Below, piece after piece: positions 35,720-47,760 of a DNA stretch of 64,000 nt. The position numbers were made by a program, and so were the translations under genes. The notes under the pieces are model-generated. The model was not told the origin of the DNA, searched no databases, and worked only from the letters and a program-made list of their open reading frames with translations. The stretch is from Trichobilharzia szidati (taxonomy: Eukaryota; Platyhelminthes; Trematoda; Strigeidida; Schistosomatidae), in contig OX235279.1 in assembly GCA_944472155.2 (NCBI GenBank), positions 140,898,920 to 140,962,919 of the forward strand, given 5' to 3'. The first letter of the stretch is position 1, and each line of letters opens with the position of its first letter.

Positions 35720-37145
35720 ACTTACAACTCGGCAAGAACTGGTGCGCAATAATGCTCTTGTCCACACCAAGTACAATACTAAGTCCCGTCATCCTAGAGA
35801 GAATAAAAGATGCACTAGATTGAAAATTCCGTCAATATGGAACAATCTGGATTCAGGAAAGGCAAATCAGGTGATGATCATATAGAAACTCTACGTATCT
35901 TCATCACACAACAAAGCATAGAATGGTAGTTGAACCTCTCTCCACCTCAACTTCATCGACTTCGAAAAGGCCTTCGGCAGACAGCGTTCACCGAGAAGTA
36001 ATTTGTGAAACTACTTCAACATTTTGGCGTGCAGTAACACAAATCTGTGTTAACCCCAATCAACAGGCGGCTATATGACAATGATATGAAAAACTCAGAA
36101 AGGTGTTCTAAGTGCATACAGGAGTATGACAAGCTAAATGTGGTGGACTGGATTATGCGGTAAATTATGAGGGGGTGGCGAGAGAACATCAATAGATTAG
36201 ACTGATTAGAAGACTCTAGGAGATCTGGGTTTCTCGCGTGGATGATTTGTGTCTAATGTTACACAAACTCACAGAATTGCAGGCGAAAAGCAACAAACTC
36301 GCTGAAGAAGCAGTCAGAGAAGGCAGGACTTCAGGCGAACGTAGAGAAGACGGAGGTGATGATGAGAGCCAGACAACAACAACAACAGAAACAACAATAG
36401 ACACAACAACCAACACCAATCACCATCAACGGAAAAGATTTCACAGAGATCACCTCCTTCGATTATCCAGGAAGTATCGTTTCAACACAAGGCACTCCGA
36501 ACGGATGAAGATGTCAATGCCAGCCAGCTAGCCAGCCAGGGAGAAATGGAAAGGCAAAATACACCTTCATCAACACGAAACCAGTTTGGAAATCTTCTCC
36601 ACTCAGGCAGCGTAAACAACAAGACACTGATTTTCAAATCTCCAATGTGAAATTAGCCAGTCAGTCAGTCATTTCTTCAATATGGATGAGAAACTTGACT
36701 AGCACATCACAAAAAGCATTTCTAATAACCTCCTGCAGACTTTCATAAACAGCTGCAACCTTCGCTGGCTGGCTCCATACTGAAGAACAAATGACCAGAC
36801 AGCCGACCAGAAGGAATTAGCAACAAGAAACTCTGGCTGGGAACAACTCAACCAACAACCTTTCGTGCAACAAATATATACGAGAAATGGAGATGGATTG
36901 GGTGGGACCTGAGGTGGTCATCGAATTACATAGTGCTCAATGCAGGCCATCGCTCAACTTGAATCTAAATATGAAGCGACGAGTGGGTCGTCGGTGTGGG
37001 AGTGAGATGGAGGAGATCATGTGTCAAGGAGGAGACGAGAGATAATGGAAAATCATGGGCCCAGCTGAAGAGGACAGAAGGAAATAGAACACAACGGAGA
37101 TGTGTTGTTGAAGCCTTATGTTCCACTCAGAACCCAAAGGAACAA
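35720..37145 (+). pseudogene. RTE-B fragment, left arm copy
   Basis: It begins in the RT finger region (LGKNWCAIMLLSTPS-like, in broken frames), passes through the FEKAFG region (motif A) and a DDLCLMLHKLTELQAKSNKL block (just past YADD), and a polar CAA/ACA-rich run at 36370-36420. The C-terminal blocks follow, and the family 3' tail (gttccactcagaacccaaag) ends near 37140. The frame at 36238-36531 is the longest open part (97 codons). The RT motif B region near 36120-36170 is deleted or scrambled. Its counterpart is 43385-44872 on the minus strand. Confidence 0.8.
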
Positions 37146-38335
37146 TAGTAATAATTGCAATAATCTCTTTTATCCACGAAGCCCTCAGAAGTTCTTATAA
37201 TTTTATTCTGGCCTTGTAAATCCTCAGGACTTGAGAAATGATAAAAAAGAACTAAATTCTTTTTTCTTCTTCTTCTTTTGAAAAGAAATTAACAGTGAAA
37301 AGTAGTAATTTCTACCATCTAGATAGATAAAGGAAACGAAGAATCACAACTGGTTGCCAAAAGCACTCTATCATACGAAATCAACGTTCCTTTATTTTTG
37401 TTTTAGTCACAGACATTGCTTTCAACTGAGAAATTTACAAAGCGTTAGATTATATGCTTTTCGTGTCAAGTGAGACACAATTATTCATCAATAAATAAAT
37501 TCTATTATGGTAGAAAACAACAAGAAGCCTTCATTTGTTTCCTACTTTCAAACTTGTCACATTTACCATTATTATTATTACAACAAAGTTGAAACTGATA
37601 ATGAATGACTCAGCGGTTCTTTGATAATTTTCTTAAATATATGCATACCTTCCATTTTACTTACAATTATTGAACATTTCGTTTGAATCAATCAATGAAG
37701 CCTACTTTCTTCTCTTCCAAAGGAATCTCATGCTTTACATCAAGCTAGTAAAAAGTAAACAAAAGTCAAAAACTATTAAAGCATTAAAGCAGAGCCTATC
37801 GATCTTTATTATGATGGCTTTGTTATTTAATAGAACGGAGTGCTGAATAGCTTGATTAATCAGAATTTACTACACAGAGAATTTAATCACATCACTTGTG
37901 TCGTATTAATTCTGTCTATTTGGCAGTTAGAATGTAAAAATGTCTAGTGCAATTTAGTAGTTTGTTTTAGGATAGTTTAAATTTCATCATAAGTATGAGG
38001 GTACAGTGACCAATGTGAAGGCAGTTTTCATTACAGACGGACATTAGATAGAGGAACTCTGAAGAACAAGGTTTACTGAATATCTGTGTTGTTCGAGTTT
38101 GCCATCTGTGGGCAGTCAGTACCTTAAGCAAGGTGCAGAATCCGACCCCGGACTATCAGATCTTGTGACGAACACACAACAATTCACAAACTGGGTTAGG
38201 ATATGGACAATTATGTGTTTTATGATGCTGAATATCCACGATCTATCACCCGCCTCCTCCAATGACATAGGTGAACAATACTACCTATGTGTCTTGAACC
38301 ACCCAAGCTGTCACAGCTCCTAATCAGAATATCTG
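37146..38335 (+). repeat. Inner arm segment of unknown nature
   Basis: It is nearly identical to the reverse complement of 42205-43384. It includes a 74-codon frame at 38099-38323 whose first 59 residues are identical in the other arm; I see no domain in it and the conservation is explained by the duplication itself. Confidence 0.7.
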
Positions 38336-39716
38336 AATCTAGCTTTTTGTGGATGGTAAAGCCTTCAATATACCTTTTTATTATACTTGGGTAACATTAC
38401 CCGCCACTGAGTGAAAAACTTTATCAATTATTAAAGCTGTATTTCAATTACAAACACTAGCCTACTAGATTGTGTTATTTATTTTCAGGCTATGCAAATG
38501 AGCTTCCTATAGCATTAATGTCATCTATTTTTTTTATTTTTCAAAAATTCAAACATCCGACTGATTGTTTATCATTCATTGAATAATTGAATAAAAAAAT
38601 ATGTCAGTTACCTAAAGTGTACAACTAACTCTATAAAATATGTTTACAAAATTAATAAAATGTATTTTTTTATGTTGTAGAGGAACACTGTGCTTCCGTT
38701 GATGTTTATTGTTGTTGATGAGGATGATAGCAATTCTGACTTTGTGTCAATAAACCACAGTTGTTGTTTTTTTCTACATCTCTTTCACTCTTCAAACAAA
38801 TACAAGGGGAAAGTATAATTCTGACTGATGTATCATTTTTTTCCCCGATTGACTTTCTGATGAAATATTCACTTACAATCACTGCAGTTATTCAGTTTGC
38901 ATAAAGACAGACATTTATTTCAGATTTCTATTACACTTGCATATATTCCATGAAATTCTGATCGAATGTCTGATTGTGTTACTAACTTACTTGCCACGGT
39001 TTCAATCCTGTGTGGAAAATGAAGAAGAATTTGAAAATGGGAAGAAACATCTGTCCAGTTTCTTACCCAATACTACTAAACGAGTACTCTAAGAGTTCAT
39101 TTCATCCAAAAGACTACGGTAATAATACTCATTCACCTATATCTTTTTATATAAATAATGTAGGCGGCCTGCTTGAATTACTGGGCTACCGAAATCGCTT
39201 TCCACCAAAATGCTTAATTTCATCTGGATTTGTCATCGTTTTAATCATCTAGTTAAATCAGATCACCTTTAGATGAACTTGCGCCCTGATTTTACTTGCT
39301 TTCAAGTAATCCCTGTGCAGTTCTCTAACAAAATGAAGATACCCTTCAGATTATTACTTTACATGTAAATCCTGTATCAAGAGAAAAGTATTTTGAAATT
39401 AGATACGCTGGAAAGTTTTGTGCAAAGTGTTCGCAAATTCTCTGAAATAAAGCTTTACTATTATTATATTCTTTTTGATTTCGTGTTACAGTTGTCAGAA
39501 ACTTGAATGAGATAATCTACCTGATCACTGCACTTTAGAGCACGATAAACAAGAATTCAACAAAAAAATAAATTTTAAAAAAATAAAAGCCCTATCCTTA
39601 GGGTTGAAATTTTGTGACGTAAGTCTATAGAGTAACAGACTGCAGACGTATGTCCAATCTGAAAATTTTATTAGTCAAACAAGCGACATCACTCCTGTCT
39701 CTGGTGCAGATTTCTT
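38336..39716. other. Spacer between arms, first part: nothing recognised
   Basis: AT-rich. An 80-codon frame at 39010-39252 ends with GGLLELLGYRNRFPPK; a loosely similar GGLLESLRYLNFHPRK can be read at 56797, so this may be an old dispersed repeat. Confidence 0.4.
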
Positions 39717-40676
39717 ACATTTCAAGTCTACAATTTCGACTCAAAAACTAAAGTCCGACACCTTCTGACAAAGGAACACAAACAGAAGCTTAAAGACTTG
39801 AGAAACAACAAAGATCTAATCATTACACGTCCAGAAAAAGCTTCGAGAATAGTCCTCATGGACAGAGACGTGTATGTCAATAAGTTGACAGCTCTAATCT
39901 CTAATGATAATAAATTTTCAAAACCAGACAGTGAGAAGAATAAGAGAGAACAGATGGAACAGCAATTGACAGATGTTCTTAGGAGAATGAAGAACGACTG
40001 CCTCATAACTGAGGACCTATTTGAACATCTGAGACCAACAGGAGCAATTATCCCTCGACTCTACGGTCTACCAATGGTGCACAAAGCAGGTCTGCCAATT
40101 CGACCAATTTTAGACATGGAGGGATCACTGTACCATCCGATTACCAAATGGTTGTCCGAGATGCTGGAGACTGTGAGACGTAAGTACTCTCTACGAGATA
40201 CTTTTGAATTTATTGACTGCATAAAAGACTTGAATGTAAATGGCAAACGAATGTTATCACTGGACGTGGAGTCTCTATTTACGAATGTGCCACTCACAGA
40301 CACAATTTGTTTCCTTTGCAAATATATGGATGACAAAAATCTGAGTATCGGAATACCAACCTCATACCTGAAATAGTTGTTATTAAGGTGCACACTCAAC
40401 GTACAATTTACATTCAGCGACGTCATCTATAAACAGAAAGACGGGATGGCTAAGGGCTCTCCCCTTGGCCCACTTTTGGCAGACTGCTTCATGGCCGGCC
40501 TGGAAAACGGCATCCTAAAATCAACAATGAACAAATTGCTGCTGTACAAAAGATACGTCGATGACACTTTTATAGTTTGTCAAGATGATTTCGATTGAAA
40601 TTGTATCTTACAAGAGTTTAATAACTGCCATCCTTCAATTAAATTCACAATGGAAAATGAAAATGAATCAAAGATT
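39717..40676 (+). pseudogene. PLE reverse transcriptase, longest N-terminal copy
   Basis: Open from about 39717 (TFQVYNFDSKTKVRHLLTKE) to a TAG at 40374-40376. It carries the PLE N-terminal RT blocks RNNKDLIITRPEKASRIVLM and IPRLYGLPMVHKAGLPIRPI, then motif A LSLDVESLFTNVPL. The TAG replaces the glutamate codon of YLKELLLRC (intact at 63 kb). Beyond it the frame continues with KDGMAKGSPLGPLLADCFM (motif B, with MAKG instead of AMG) and YVDDTFIV (motif C intact). Another stop follows at DDFD, and homology ends near 40676 in MENENESK. There is no GIY-YIG domain, because the copy runs into an inverted PLE2 end. Confidence 0.88.
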
Positions 40677-40689
40677 CCATTAAATATAT

Positions 40690-41150
40690 GTGTGATAAGT
40701 AATATATGTGGTAGTAAGTAATTCCATATTTGTTTATTAGATGTATCACACAGTGAAACAGTATTACTTACTGGATGACGTTTCGAACAAAATTTATTCT
40801 TCATAATCATATCAATTATAATCACACGACATCGAAACTTGAGTTTTATAGTTTTCTTTGTCATATCCTATTTGTCGTAGGGGTAGTAGAAGTTTCCAGA
40901 TATCTGCGACAGGTGATGAATCATTCCTATTACATGTATTTGCAGTTGATTCGGTGAACAAAGCTTCTGTTATCAATCTCTCCCTAAACCCTGTGACATT
41001 AGATTTTAAAACTGCCATCCTATCCCATCCTGTTGTATGGTTGTGTGTGACTGCATGTAGTGCTATAGCTAAAATATTCTCTAGATTTCTTATCTTATTT
41101 GGATCAATCAATCTAGATTTTGTTAAGTTTTTTGTTCAGCTAGTCTGACT
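40690..41150 (-). pseudogene. PLE2 C-terminal endonuclease end plus 3' UTR, inverted copy
   Basis: The minus strand at 41111-40812 encodes AIALHAVTHNHTTGWDRMAV ... ERLITEALFTESTA ... NRNDSSPVADIWKLLLPL, matching the copy at 11764-12000 almost residue for residue. Its 3' UTR hairpin (gaaacgtcatcc) is at about 40780 and its edge has the gttcagctagtct sequence seen at the 11711 palindrome. It abuts the end of the PLE at 39717-40676 on the opposite strand. Confidence 0.75.
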
Positions 41151-41209
41151 GCTCTGTTCTACCAGCTTGACCTATATATTTGACCTGAAAATCATTGCAG
41201 GGTGTTAGG

Positions 41210-42195
41210 CAAACAAAAATGAGGTTCTCTTGAAATGCACAATTAATGTTCACTGTTAATTTAATAAGGAATTATACAGCCAAATCGATGGTGTGGTAAC
41301 GGAATCACCACTAGGATCAATTCTACACGACATTTTCCTTGAGAAACCAGATAACAGGCTTCTGAAAGATGTAATTGATGAACTAGAATTCTACTGTTGT
41401 CGCATGGATGACACATTTTTGATTGTGAATAATGGGGATGAAGCGAAGAACATGCTTGACAAATTTAGTGGTATGCATCCTGCAATGATTTCGCCATCGA
41501 GAAAGAAACAGACCCTCGTATTTCATTTCTAGACATCCATGTGACTAGAAAAGAAGAGGTTACAATAAAAGTGTCTATAGCAAACCTACATCAACTGCTC
41601 AGAATAGTCACTTTTCAGCTCGGTACCGCTCAAACACAAACTCAATCTAAAAAACTGATTGACTCACAGAGAAAGAGCAATCTCCTCTGATGAGTGTCTT
41701 AATTAAGACATTAATATTATCAAAAACGACTACCAAGTTAGCACGGTTACCTAGAGTAATTTATTGATAAGAATATGAATCAAAAATCAAGGCAAGCGAA
41801 AGTAACAACAGTTCCGAGAAGGGCCTTTGTCTTACAGCTGCAGTCCTCAAGTGAACCACCATTGATAAAAATAACGCAACGCTTCGTGGATTCGACAAAA
41901 TGGGCACTCAGTGACGTTGAAGTATGTTGGCTCTTCAAAACCACCGGTGTTAAACTTTCGGGAGTTCAAGATAAACTACCTGATTTGGCCTTTCCTGTGT
42001 GCATTTATGAGTCTGACTGCTCCTGTGTAGCCTGTTACATATGATGTACAAATTGGCGTGTTTGTTGTCGGATTTCCGAAAATCACTCTGGATGGTTAAT
42101 TGAAGGACGAGAAAAATCCATTCATAGCGCTATTCCATCTCATCCTGTGAAAACGGAACATGAAAGTGATATAAACAAGGCTTTCCTGTACATAA
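41210..42195 (+). pseudogene. PLE RT end, linker and GIY-YIG domain, spacer copy
   Basis: It starts inside the RT (FLLKCTINVHC in a broken frame at 41225), then 41293-41532 gives VTESPLGSILHDIFLEKPDN and CCRMDDTFLIVNNGDEAKNM. After breaks, 41775-42044 encodes VPRRAFVLQLQSSSEPPLIK, LFKTTGVKLSGVQDKLPDLA and SDCSCVACYI, the start of the GIY-YIG domain; a TGA replaces the glycine codon of YIG. The frame then resumes with GWLIEGREKSIHSAIPSHPV and DINKAFLYISR. It is a direct-oriented copy of the PLE at 45180-46275 and abuts the right arm. Confidence 0.8.
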
Positions 42196-42204
42196 GTAGA
42201 TAAA

Positions 42205-45200
42205 TTCAGATGTTCTGATTAGGAAGTGTGACAACATGGGTGGTCCAAGTCAAATAGGGAGTGTCGTTCACCTATGTCATTGGAGGAGGCGGGTGATAGA
42301 TCGTGGATATTCAGCATCATAAAACACATAATTGTCCATATCCTAACCCAGTTTGTGAATTGTTGTGTGTTCGTCACAAGATCTGATAGTCCGGGGTCGG
42401 ATTCTGCACCTTGCTTAAGGTACTGACTGCCCACAGATGGCAAACTCGAACAACACAGATATTCAGTAAACCTTGTTCTTCAGAGTTCCTCTATCTAATG
42501 TCCGTCTGTAATGAAAACTGCCTTCACATTGGTCACTGTACCCTCATACTTATGATGAAATTTAAACTATCCTAAAACAAACTACTAAATTGCACTAGAC
42601 ATTTTTACATTCTAACTGCCAAATAGACAGAATTAATACGACACAAGTGATGTGATTAAATTCTCTGTGTAGTAAATTCTGATTAATCAAGCTATTCAGC
42701 ACTCCGTTCTATTAAATAACAAAGCCATCATAATAAAGATCGATAGGCTCTGCTTTAATGCTTTAATAGTTTTTGACTTTTGTTTACTTTTTACTAGCTT
42801 GATGTAAAGCATGAGATTCCTTTGGAAGAGAAGAAAGTAGGCTTCATTGATTGATTCAAACGAAATGTTCAATAATTGTAAGTAAAATGGAAGGTATGCA
42901 TATATTTAAGAAAATTATCAAAGAACCGCTGAGTCATTCATTATCAGTTTCAACTTTGTTGTAATAATAATAATGGTAAATGTGACAAGTTTGAAAGTAG
43001 GAAACAAATGAAGGCTTCTTGTTGTTTTCTACCATAATAGAATTTATTTATTGATGAATAATTGTGTCTCACTTGACACGAAAAGCATATAATCTAACGC
43101 TTTGTAAATTTCTCAGTTGAAAGCAATGTCTGTGACTAAAACAAAAATAAAGGAACGTTGATTTCGTATGATAGGTTGCTTTTGGCAACCAGTTGTGATC
43201 CTTTGTTTCCGTTATCTATCTAGATGGTAGAAATTACTACTTTTAACTGTTGATTTCTTGTCGGAAGAAGAAAGAGAAAAAAGAATTTAGTCCTTCTTAT
43301 CGTTTCTCAAGTCCTGAGGATTTACAAGGCCAGATTAAATTTATAAGAACTTCTGAAGGCTCCGTGGATAAAAGAGATTATTTCAATTATTTCTCTTGTT
43401 CCTTTGGGTTCCGAGTGGAACATAAGGCTTCAACAACACATCTCCATTGTGTTCTATTTCCTTCTGTCGTCTTCAGCTGGGCCCATTATTGTTCATTATC
43501 TCTTATCTCCTCCTCGCCACACGATCTCCTCCATCGCACCCTCACGCCGACAACCCACTCGTCGCATCCCATTTAGATTCCAGTTGAGCGATGGCCTGCA
43601 TTGAGCACTATGTAATTCGATGACCTCTTTAACGTACACCCAATCCATCTCCATTTTCTCCTACATATTTTTTGAGTGATTGACTCTTTAGCCAGAGTTT
43701 CTTGTTGCTAATTCCTTCTGGTCGACTGTCTGTCCATTCTATCTTCAGTATGGAGGCAGTCAGCGAGGGTGTCAGCTGTTGATGAAAGTCTACAGGAGGC
43801 TATTAGAAATGCTTTTCATGATGTGCTAGTCAAGTTTCTCATCCACATAGAAGAACTGACTGACTGACTGACTGGCTAATTTCACATTGGAGAGTTGAAA
43901 ATCAGTGTCTTGTTTTTGTGCTGGCTGAGTGGAGAAGATTTCTAAACTGGTTTCGTGTTGATGAAGGTGTATCTTGCCTTTCCATTTCTCGCTGGCTGGC
44001 TGGCTGGCTGGCATTGACATCTTCATCCGTTCGGAGTGCCTTCTGTTGAAACGATTTTTCCTAGGTAATCGAAGGAGGCGACCTCTGTGAAATCTTTTCC
44101 GTTGATGGTGATTGGTTGTGGTTGTTGTTTTTGTTTGTTTCTCTTCATCACCTCCGTCTTCTCTATGTGCATCTTAAGTCCTGTCTTCTATGACTGCTTC
44201 TTCAGCGAGTTTGTTGCTTTTCGCCTGCAATTCTGTGCGTTTGTGTGACATTAGACAAAAATCATCCACGCGAGAAACCAGAATTTCCTAGAGTCTTCAA
44301 ATCAGTCGAACGTATTCCTGTCTTCTCACTCTCCTGTAACAGTCTTCCGTATAATCCAGTTCCCCACTATTATGAATATCATCGATGGTAGCGGACGCGT
44401 AGCCTTGTGTTATTCCTGTACGCACTTCACAAACGCCTCTCTGAGTTTTTCGTTGTGGATCACTTGTCACGTAGCATTGTCCTATAGCCGCCTGTTGAGT
44501 GAGGTTGACACAGATGTGTGGTACTGCACGCCATAGTGTTGAAGTAGTTTCACAAATTACTTCTCGGTCAACGTTGTCTACCGAAGGCCTTTTCGAAGTT
44601 GATGAAGTGGAGGTAGAGAGAGATTTGACTGCCATTCAATGCTTTCTTCTGGGATGAAGATGCGTAGAGTTGTAATATGATCAACACGTGATTTGCCTTT
44701 CCTGAATCCAGCTTCTTCCATATTGACGAAATCTTTCCATCTAGTGCATCTTTTATTCTCTCTAGGATGATGGGACTTAGTATTGTACTTGGTGTGGACA
44801 AGAGTATTATTCCACGCCAGTTCTTGCAGAGTTGTAAGTCGTCCTTCTTTGATAGTTTCACTTGGATCATCTATGACTTGTAAATGCTACTCCTGATCTT
44901 GTAATTCATTGAAGAATATCTTTATCAAATAATTCTACTACTGGAACTAAGTTTTTTTTGTAGTTTGTACTCCATCCCAGTAATATCTCACTACTCTTGT
45001 CGCAGACAGCTACACAATCATCTTCAGGCCCTCACTTTATGTTTCGCTTCTTGTTTACAATTTGTTTCACTGCAATCAGTCAGTGACACTTCCACTGAGA
45101 TTTCGTTGTCGTCTTTTTATCCGAACTATAAACTTATAAGAGTTGTAATCATACACGCCAAGTTTACATTTCTCGACAGTAAGCTGGAACACTAAGTGAA

Positions 45201-45763
45201 AATACGAAAGATTTAAATGTTAGCATTACATTCATGATATCATTTGACGTATCTTCCTTATTCACTAATGTGCAGCTAAATGAGACATTAAACGTCATAT
45301 GCGAAGAACTCGTAAGACGAAACATCAATGTCAGCAGTCCTATATCTTTCATGAACGAGTTTCTCTTGAAATGCACAATTTATGTTCACTGTTTACTTAA
45401 TAAGGAATTATACAGACAAATCGATGGTGTGGCAACGGAATCACCACCAGGATCAATTCTAGACGACATTTTTCTTGAGAAACCAGAGAACAGGCTTCTG
45501 AAATATGTAATTGATGAACTAGAATTCTACTGTTGTCGCATGGATGACACATTTTTGATTGTGAATAATGGGGATGGAGCGGAGAACATGCTTGACAAAT
45601 TTAGTGGTATGCATCCTGCAATAAATTTCGCCATCGAGAAAGAAAAACTCTCGTATTTCCTTTCTAGACATCCTTATGACGAGAAAAGAGGACGGTACAA
45701 TAAGAAGTGTGTATAAAGAAAACCTACGTCAACTCCTCAGAATAGTCACTTTTCAGCTTGTTA
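42205..45763 (-). repeat. Large inverted duplication, right arm
   Basis: Reverse complement of 34757-38335, 3.56 kb, separated from it by 3.87 kb. Contents from the inside out: the 1.2-kb unknown segment, RTE-B (-), spacer, PLE RT (+). Unlike the left arm, the PLE continues beyond the arm end to about 46275. Confidence 0.85.
43385..44872 (-). pseudogene. RTE-B fragment, right arm copy
   Basis: The minus strand at 44870-44568 encodes VKLSKKDDLQLCKNWRGIIL, then LLSTPSTILSPIILERIKDA and a FEKAFGRQR block (RT fingers to motif A). The frame at 44635-44297 covers the following palm region in a shifted reading. A tandem run of tggctggctggc near 43990 lies in the linker. The C-terminal blocks and the family 3' tail end at 43390 next to tcctttgggttccgagtgg. 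It is frame-broken in many places and has the same 5' limit as the left-arm copy, as expected if both were duplicated together. Confidence 0.8.
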
Positions 45764-46275
45764 CCTCTCAAATACAAACTCAATCTAATAAACTGATTGG
45801 CTCACAGAGAAAGAGCAATGTGCTCTGGTGACTGTCTTAATTAAGACATTAATATTATTAAAAACGGCTACCAAGTTAGCACAGTTACCTAGAGTAATTC
45901 ATTGACAAAAATATGAATGAGAAATCAAGGCAAGGGCCTTTGTCTTACAGCTTCAGTCCTCAAGTGAACCACCATTGATAAAGTAACGCCACGGTTCGGA
46001 GATGTGACAAAGGGAGCATTCAGTGACGTTGAAGTATGTTGGTTCTTCAAAACCACCGGTGTTTAACTCTACCTGATTTTGCGTTTTCTGTGTGTATCTA
46101 TGATTCTGACTGCTCCTGTGTAGGCAGTTACATGTGATGTACAAATTGGTGTGTATGTTGTCGGATTTCGGAACATCATCCTGTATGGTTAATTGAAGGA
46201 CGAGAAAAATCCATTTATCGCCTCAGTCTACGTTTTCTTTTGGATACAGGGCACAAAAGTGACAAAAGCTATTGT
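45180..46275 (+). pseudogene. PLE RT, linker and GIY-YIG remnant
   Basis: 45234-45716 (160 codons) encodes MISFDVSSLFTNVQLNETLN (motif A), FLLKCTIYVHCLLNKELYRQ, VATESPPGSILDD (altered motif B) and CCRMDDTFLIVNNGDG (altered motif C). The frame shifts after about 45720. Further on, pieces matching the linker (RAFVLQLQ region near 45930) and the SDCSC...SYM-like start of the GIY-YIG domain at 46095-46140 can be traced up to about 46275 (GWLIEGREKSIYRLSL). No active site is complete. Confidence 0.8.
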
Positions 46276-46554
46276 TAGTCATCTGCTGTTTATCGACTTA
46301 TCGTAGCCGATTCTTCTAAATTATTTGTTTCGGACGCCTTTCTTTTCTTGGACATCAAAATTTCAATTTTTTCTGAGTTTTTTTACAGAATTCTTTCATT
46401 TTATTTCATTTTCTCTTCAGCATTAGTTTTTTATACTTATTAATCCTTACTTGAGTTTCTTGCACTGTAATTCCATTGTTGTTAACAAATGGATATTATT
46501 TTCCATAAATGAATAATTATAGTAGCGGTCATTTTATAGCATTTTGTAAATATA

Positions 46555-46602
46555 CATATATATATATAATTGTAGGACAGGAAGAGGAATTTATCGAAAA
46601 GA
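46555..46602 (+). repeat. PLE tip-like sequence
   Basis: The pattern tatatataattgta...gaagaggaatttatcgaaaa matches the arms of the hairpin at 48262-48359 and, more loosely, 47761, 57872 and 58557. Confidence 0.4.
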
Positions 46603-46872
46603 ATATTTTTGCTCGAATTTTCCTTTGTCTTCTAAATGTCTGACTGGAATTTTCGGCAAATCGAAATTCTGCAGCTGTGATTATAATGTTGCAGAAAACA
46701 AGGTCGTTCACTGGAGCTTTTATCATATCTGCTTCTTTATAAAATTAAATAAGTGAATAAGGCATGCAAAAGCTTATGAAAAGCGCTAATTGGTTGTTTT
46801 AATGTAATATATAGCAAACAAACTTGGAATTTTTACATATTTTAGAAGCACACCAGACACATTTCATCCTAG

Positions 46873-47088
46873 ATGATATTCAGACTCTCTTCGAGGCTAT
46901 ATGGCATATATCTTTACTTGACTGCACAATATTTAAAAGACCTTCCAGAAGAAATTCAAGATATGCGTAATTATTGTTCAGTTCAAGCTTTGGAATTACC
47001 TGAAACTGCTATAATTAATTTAAAAGATACAATTCCGAATATGCCAAAGAATAATAATTGCTTTTATCCCATAAATGGCCTGTTGTGA
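46873..47088 (+). CDS. Candidate 3'-terminal exon, protein unidentified
   Basis: The frame reads MIFRLSSRLYGIYLYLTAQY, LKDLPEEIQDMRNYCSVQAL, ELPETAIINLKDTIPNMPKN and ends FYPINGLL with a TGA. The middle part is acidic and helix-like (DLPEEIQDM) and does not resemble the transposon proteins of this window. Acceptor-like ag dinucleotides occur just before (after 46872 and after 46883), but the pyrimidine tract is weak. No upstream exon was identified. Residual coding signal is plausible but unproven. Confidence 0.3.
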   Translation: MIFRLSSRLYGIYLYLTAQYLKDLPEEIQDMRNYCSVQALELPETAIINLKDTIPNMPKNNNCFYPINGLL

Positions 47089-47227
47089 GTTTAGCCATAT
47101 GGATAACAGTTACATGGCGTTGTGACTTAGTAAACGAATGAACCGTCTTAAAAACAAGGACTTTCACTTACGAATAAAGTAAAATTCAAATAATTAACAA
47201 CGCATGAGCCAGCAAAGAGACCTATTC

Positions 47228-47385
47228 GTACTAGATGATTGGGGGCAACCGGCAGAATGCACTTTGCACCTAGGTTTCTTGCTAGTTGGCACTTGTCAGC
47301 ACGTCGTATGTACAACCCTGAAGGAACTCATGTCCTTTTTGAGATTCGAACACGCGTCAACTAGTGCTGAGAGTGAGAGAGGTTA
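47228..47385 (+). repeat. Dispersed repeat family A, copy 3
   Basis: The core gcacctaggtttcttgctag, then ttggcacttgtcagcacgtc and ccctgaaggaactcatg matches copy 1 at 3340-3410. A 142-codon frame overlaps it by chance. Confidence 0.6.
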
Positions 47386-47760
47386 CCATGGTTGTGGAAT
47401 GCAAGTAAGTAGGAATCACACTCCTTCTGATTTTCAGAGGAAATGTCGGTTGTTAGATGATGTTGGCCAATTGAAGGCAATGGAGTGTAGACTTTTCCTA
47501 TTATATTTGGGTTCCGTCCCACTCAGGAATACCGTGCCACCGCTCCTCTACTCTAATTTCCGGAGGCTATCTCTGGCAGTACCATCAAATTATTCGTATT
47601 ATTACATAACTTCTTTTAACAACTGTTTGTGACAACTCACCACCTTCGTTACTACCCTAATTTCATTAATACCTAATTTTTATTGACTTGTATTACTAAT
47701 CTTCACCTGTTTAGTTAAAATAACCATTACCAATTGTAATTTTGTTTGACAAATTTAATG

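Larger units (their letters stand above)
34757..38335 (+). repeat. Large inverted duplication, left arm
   Basis: This 3.58-kb arm contains, in order, a PLE RT piece (-), a spacer, an RTE-B piece (+) and about 1.2 kb of otherwise unknown sequence. The same order appears in reverse complement at 42205-45763. The inner ends (37.2-38.3 and 42.2-43.4 kb) match almost base for base by eye, for example around 37800-37990 against 42555-42740; the outer parts differ by scattered substitutions and an extra 60 bp or so near 35600. Confidence 0.85.

Noticed and set aside
39010..39252. 80-codon frame with GGLLELLGYRNRFPPK, similar to a reading at about 56797
   Set aside because: The similarity is short and the second site lacks an open frame; more likely an old repeat than a gene.
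38099..42443. Identical 59-residue frames at 38099 (+) and 42443 (-) as a conserved gene pair
   Set aside because: Both lie in the inner arms of the inverted duplication, where non-coding bases are equally conserved, so the identity says nothing about protein function.
47204..47632. 142-codon plus-strand frame as a host gene
   Set aside because: Its first third is dispersed repeat family A and the rest shows no motif or splice context.
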